64,000 bases of DNA from Candidatus [Bacteroides] periocalifornicus. GTDB taxonomy: Bacteria > Bacteroidota > Bacteroidia > Bacteroidales > CAJPTX01. The notes beneath the pieces were generated by a model that ran no database searches, was not told where the DNA came from, and worked only from the letters and a program-made list of their open reading frames with translations. A program made the position numbers and the translations under genes. Where the stretch lies: positions 1-64,000 of the forward strand of contig LIIK01000005.1 in NCBI GenBank assembly GCA_001421095.1. The letters are read 5' to 3'. Of this stretch, positions 62,401 through 64,000 are shown one piece after another; the stretch's first letter is position 1; every line of letters begins with the position of its first letter.

Positions 62401-64000
62401 CGGAGCACAACATGCTCAAATGATAGGCTGGCAGGGACATCGGAGGTTACCACTGCAAGGGCCGCAGCATCGGGCTGTAGCTTGAAACGCAGGAACTTTA
62501 CCCGAACCTTCAGCTGGGGGTCGCCTGGTAGGAACTTCAGGGTTGCGGACTCCCCTCCCTTGTGGTTGCCATAGTAGCCGCCATTGTCAGTGAATAGCAG
62601 CTTCTTCTTCACCACGAAGGTCATGTTCGGGTCTTTAGGTTGAGGTCCTAGCCAGGTATCTACAACCCCTGTAGAAGGCATGGCGAACACCCCGCCCATA
62701 TTATTCACCGTGTGTTCGGCACGCCCATTGACGGCGGGGTTGGCCGGATCTACTACGCACTCGAAGACCACGGGAATCAGCTCCCCGAGGAATTCTGCGG
62801 TTGAGAGGTCGAGCTGCATGTCAAACCTCTTGTACTCTAGCGCATTTAGAGTCTCTATGGGGTAAGAGCCGACCCACTTCCCGCGGACATAAGCCTTCAC
62901 CAAGAGATTCTCTAGCGTAGAGACACTTAGGTTCTTCAGCCCAAGGGTGAATTTCCCATTCTGCATCTGCACGCTATCGTTTGGTGTCCCCAGTATGGCT
63001 AGAGTTACCGAGGGTTCGGTAGCTATGCGTTCCACCGCAATTTCGCCCAGGAGCAACCCGTCTTTTTGCCCTTTTCCCGCAAAGACGATCTCTAGCTTGT
63101 GGTGCACCCCGCCAGCCAGCTTAAAGTACCAATCCTGGTTGGTACCGCTCGCCTGGTGTACGGTTTTCCCCTCAAGGTCGGCCAGGAGCTGCCCGTTATC
63201 TTTCACCTGCATACGGGCAGTGCCTAATTCGCTTTCTTTCGCAGTAATCAGCTGCCCAAAGATGTGCAGTAGGACATTCTCAGAGGTAGAGAACCCTGTG
63301 AGGTCGAGATCGCACATGGTGAGATGCCCCATGTTCTTTGCGTTCTTCGCCTCATTGAAGTAATTCGTCTCGTCAAAGTCGTCCAGATTCTTGGACACCA
63401 GAACGCTCAGAATATTTGAACCGGGCGCGTAGGGTAGCACCTGTTTCATGATGTAGGAAGCCTGCACATTCTCACCCATAGCTGGGGTAAAGTAGCGCGA
63501 GGGCCACTGCACGAAATTCTCTCTGAAGGGAAGGGTGTTTGCGGAGATTATCGCAGGAACGGAGCGTTCTGCAATTACGCCAAGCGCGCGTTTCCCGTAG
63601 CCGTTACCGTTGGGCAGGCGAATGGCCACGCTCAGCACGGGCTGTTCGATCCCCTTGAGGGCATCTTCTGGAATATCGAACTCCGTCTTGTCTGCAGCAT
63701 CGGTGTGTCCTGCAGAGGTGAATTCACCCTTTATTGGGTCGCCCACCAGCACCTCGTAGCCGTTTGCCGCAAGGTCATTTTTCTTCCAGCTGAGCCTCCA
63801 GCCGCTCAGCGAGCAGGGGGAAGTGGCAAGCTTGAGATCCTCCACACGGGGCGCAATGGCGAATGGGTAGGGGCTGACGGCAACCCGTCCGTCTGAACCC
63901 GTTACCCGAACTAGAGCTGCGTCGGTTACGGGGGCATCGGCGGGGAGCGTGAAGTAGCCCTGTTGGACGGGCTTTTCTACCCGCACTACCTGTATGAACT
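56481..64000 (-). CDS. Giant T9SS cargo, paralogue of the S8-type giant protein (partial)
   Basis: The frame is open to the right edge, so the true start and N-terminus lie outside the window; about 2500 residues are seen. The visible part aligns with giant gene 1 from its residue about 760 onward: RVEKPVQQGYFTLPADAPVT here against RVERPSYDTLITIPADAPLT there. It repeats the order immunoglobulin/fibronectin-like segments, GEVED-type domain (ALAAWVDWNNDGKFADSERL), LamG-like, MBG-like, InlB-type repeats and adhesin domain. It then has four carboxypeptidase-regulatory-like repeats against two in gene 1, and ends in a sorting domain (MPNPFRGELTLTG, LPAGLYVVVLKAQGETRTL). An S8 domain upstream is predicted but not visible. 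Confidence 0.87.
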   Translation of the reverse strand, partial: FIQVVRVEKPVQQGYFTLPADAPVTDAALVRVTGSDGRVAVSPYPFAIAPRVEDLKLATSPCSLSGWRLSWKKNDLAANGYEVLVGDPIKGEFTSAGHTDAADKTEFDIPEDALKGIEQPVLSVAIRLPNGNGYGKRALGVIAERSVPAIISANTLPFRENFVQWPSRYFTPAMGENVQASYIMKQVLPYAPGSNILSVLVSKNLDDFDETNYFNEAKNAKNMGHLTMCDLDLTGFSTSENVLLHIFGQLITAKESELGTARMQVKDNGQLLADLEGKTVHQASGTNQDWYFKLAGGVHHKLEIVFAGKGQKDGLLLGEIAVERIATEPSVTLAILGTPNDSVQMQNGKFTLGLKNLSVSTLENLLVKAYVRGKWVGSYPIETLNALEYKRFDMQLDLSTAEFLGELIPVVFECVVDPANPAVNGRAEHTVNNMGGVFAMPSTGVVDTWLGPQPKDPNMTFVVKKKLLFTDNGGYYGNHKGGESATLKFLPGDPQLKVRVKFLRFKLQPDAAALAVVTSDVPASLSFEHVVLRDVLIGELPTPKVYVSEAQDGGVTLYFESTAGSSAEGWVAEVDLVPGRNPLSLTRVEAIATGTAPEAEVPVKVTVNNSWPTEQTGAVIRVLHGKDFAESFEETVTIPQGEHTFTLNTKLKLKAAAPEQIKAIVMGDDDDASDNVLPSWAVYDRYCVPGLIAKPRKLHVSSIKVNDYRTYAMKSGNGIVQYSLENPILIYKGDGEASFEFRTRGLTSSLEELALAAWVDWNNDGKFADSERLMVKLENGYDKAATLKIDPSAATPGIKRMRIIAAQKSEIADACTAPTIGDVQDCLIELKSGEFAHKGDLQLSYMDAGQSGNPKSGQSIKVKIANLSNADYQGKLKVQVSLDGVEKTAEELDFTANPLKAYTGIKDFTLTTKVDYTTVGKHTVKVTISDPADKNPENNVKEQTIWTRIPKNDGPYYLAMQSLSEGNEHVAVPTVADKLASLTNSSKSWTVEMIFRVEKPQFGKLMVAPGLLVATTYHMQGSIPDNAIGIQVGNSMLEVSKKNSLTPGVWHHMALVFKEIQYGFYSGSCKVLLFLDGKPTELESYNRKDAPSFGTGTKKILNLATELNGGLKLFRAWEKELTEAEIAQGSFAYLRDGAGTLPAGCFAEFSFDEGTDNALAASGNDFATITTKSDERITSADGIWKKVGDLIGDFHFDKQVKSTLKPDGHYEVLFENGTPRDGITGSIQKLWPAVKLTYKGNEVTESTQYNFTDEVVVKGEASLFGKSDFRQEIRLSYAEDGSPACELLSLTLKQEDNPGLKRDVAVAPITQSNVITLAAEDGVLTTPSKVKIDFTVSAGAKLLHNGREIAKRSTEIDLSEPTILTVVAANGKTKLYGLRIAIPQSIVWTLANSTATYGDAPIALEASCNSNLPVAFVSDNASVATVSNGNLVIGVPGEATITAMQSGGGIYAKAENVSKRIAVTRRSITATPRADAVTFGDQLPPTFDFATLVKPEDAKQLPDPYQLGVYKILNAEGQEMDAKGILPVGVYTAKAQTGVLWQNDLYTVTPLDGQVQVVQGDLWQVAFTVKDSEALPLADVSVILDGGVVKTDATGTANYYLPARAQDYTFTIAKAGYTTELATVNLSTGVTVMRDITLRKADITLTYTVGANGILVGHPTQRVAKGADGERIEAVAKPGFVFTKWSDGRTDNPRVDTNVQAPITAEALFEPATFTITYEIEEGGMLGTGTAIQSNIAYDGSGTEVTVRAKDGYFFKCWSDGNDAATRKEEHVKGNITVKALFAPLQPIMHINDFEAGDLTNGWYTLGSGDFPITWDVTNVLQSENRSMKDGYFAIATSANSGNKIATGTLYSPGLRLDGSTDDLVVSFGYIFVSTWESTTAKFSLEYRVDAGDWVKLDGSIASKVLPTYPALKTVPNSALAGKKNIQFRWTYSDKNAVYAMLDNIVIAKKSTAKLKVKYVADPDGAGVFKKLGVTPITEQEVNQGQTLDKVTVSPNANYTFLRWSTGETNEVLEIKRPVFEDQTFTAYFVEDGKVELTYRVVPSDAGTIKDADGNPIAKEQVEKGKDGKTVTATPNTGYRFLNWSNGSTEKTTQLTAVDKNSTLTANFEAIVKASAKFLVTDGTSPVVGAKVSVNGESATTDADGIATIALEEGEYDYTVELAGYVAATGKVKASTFPLVTNVTLRVEVVFTITDTEGTPVKDATLSIAGSSATSGADGVVKFQLVKGIYGYRVECPHYIPVAVADFVVTEASNQSVTLTPVRYPITFTVKYGTTPVADVAVKVGETTQNTDANGQITLMLKNGEYAYSVYKAGYFEVTGHIKVYGATLSVDVVLEKDDPANRTYPVTLTVLEGTTPLSGVLVTVGNDTKISNAKGQVEFRLKNGNYEYSTRKTGYKRAEGRFTVANAPVELTIKLERYVDAVGKGSLLADAQAMPNPFRGELTLTGVAEAETVAILDATGAVVYTQALRGDSRAVLQLSELPAGLYVVVLKAQGETRTLRVVKQ

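Overview
The window reads as a chromosome segment of a GC-rich, non-motile member of Bacteroidales, most like Porphyromonas or a close relative. Three things point there. First, upstream regions repeatedly show the Bacteroidetes promoter pattern, a TTG/TTTG box about 19-22 bp before TAnnTTTG, instead of the E. coli sigma-70 pattern. Second, there are type IX secretion (T9SS) hallmarks: a PorE-like TPR/beta-propeller/OmpA protein and two giant secreted proteins ending in T9SS sorting domains. Third, most genes are Bacteroidetes core families (DUF3127, DUF6150-like, CCDC81-type HU + SPOR, long DnaE, AsmA-like, YtxH/holin cassette). The species call is inference.

Layout. 1-85: right half of a palindromic repeat (copy A). 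369-8346 (+): guaB, then an envelope-biogenesis set of a two-domain parvulin, a SurA-like lipoprotein, SurA and an LptA/OstA-like protein. 8445-11052 (-): rsmG, an ECF sigma factor and a membrane glycosyltransferase. 11518-21215 (+): M23 peptidase, dxr, rseP-type site-2 protease, MltD-like lytic transglycosylase, the YtxH/holin/small-protein cassette, an HU-TM-SPOR protein, a YgjP-type metallopeptidase and a tRNA-dihydrouridine synthase. folA is convergent at 21301-21801. 22199-25989: Cys-rich metallothionein-like lipoprotein, MarR regulator, repeat copy B, lysS. 26113-35652 (+): PorE-like protein, DUF6150-like protein, purM, a lipoprotein, a LolC/E-type permease, an AsmA-like protein with an LEA-like tail and a MORN-repeat protein. 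35737-37501 (-): tRNA-Thr(CGU), beta-helix lipoprotein, S4 protein. 37718-42022 (+): dnaE and trxA. 42384-43970 (-): DUF3127 protein with an SSB-like tip and an FKBP lipoprotein. 44232-64000: two paralogous giant T9SS cargo genes on the minus strand (the second runs off the right edge), with repeat copy C and a chemoreceptor-like gene between them.

How the genes fit together. Much of the window builds or serves the cell envelope: outer-membrane protein chaperoning (parvulins, SurA, FKBP), LPS transport (LptA-like), lipoprotein sorting (LolC/E-like), peptidoglycan remodelling (M23, MltD-like, SPOR), intramembrane proteolysis (RseP) and T9SS (PorE-like), whose likely clients are the giant proteins. 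The rest is housekeeping: IMP dehydrogenase, PurM, Dxr, DHFR, DnaE, LysRS, Dus, RsmG, thioredoxin.

Most unusual signal. A long inverted repeat occurs three times (positions 1, 23736 and 53669). Each copy has a near-identical core, 11-bp tandem units running outward, and a variable segment that differs between copies yet stays perfectly complementary between the two arms of each complete copy. I see no CRISPR array, transposase, phage module or rRNA.
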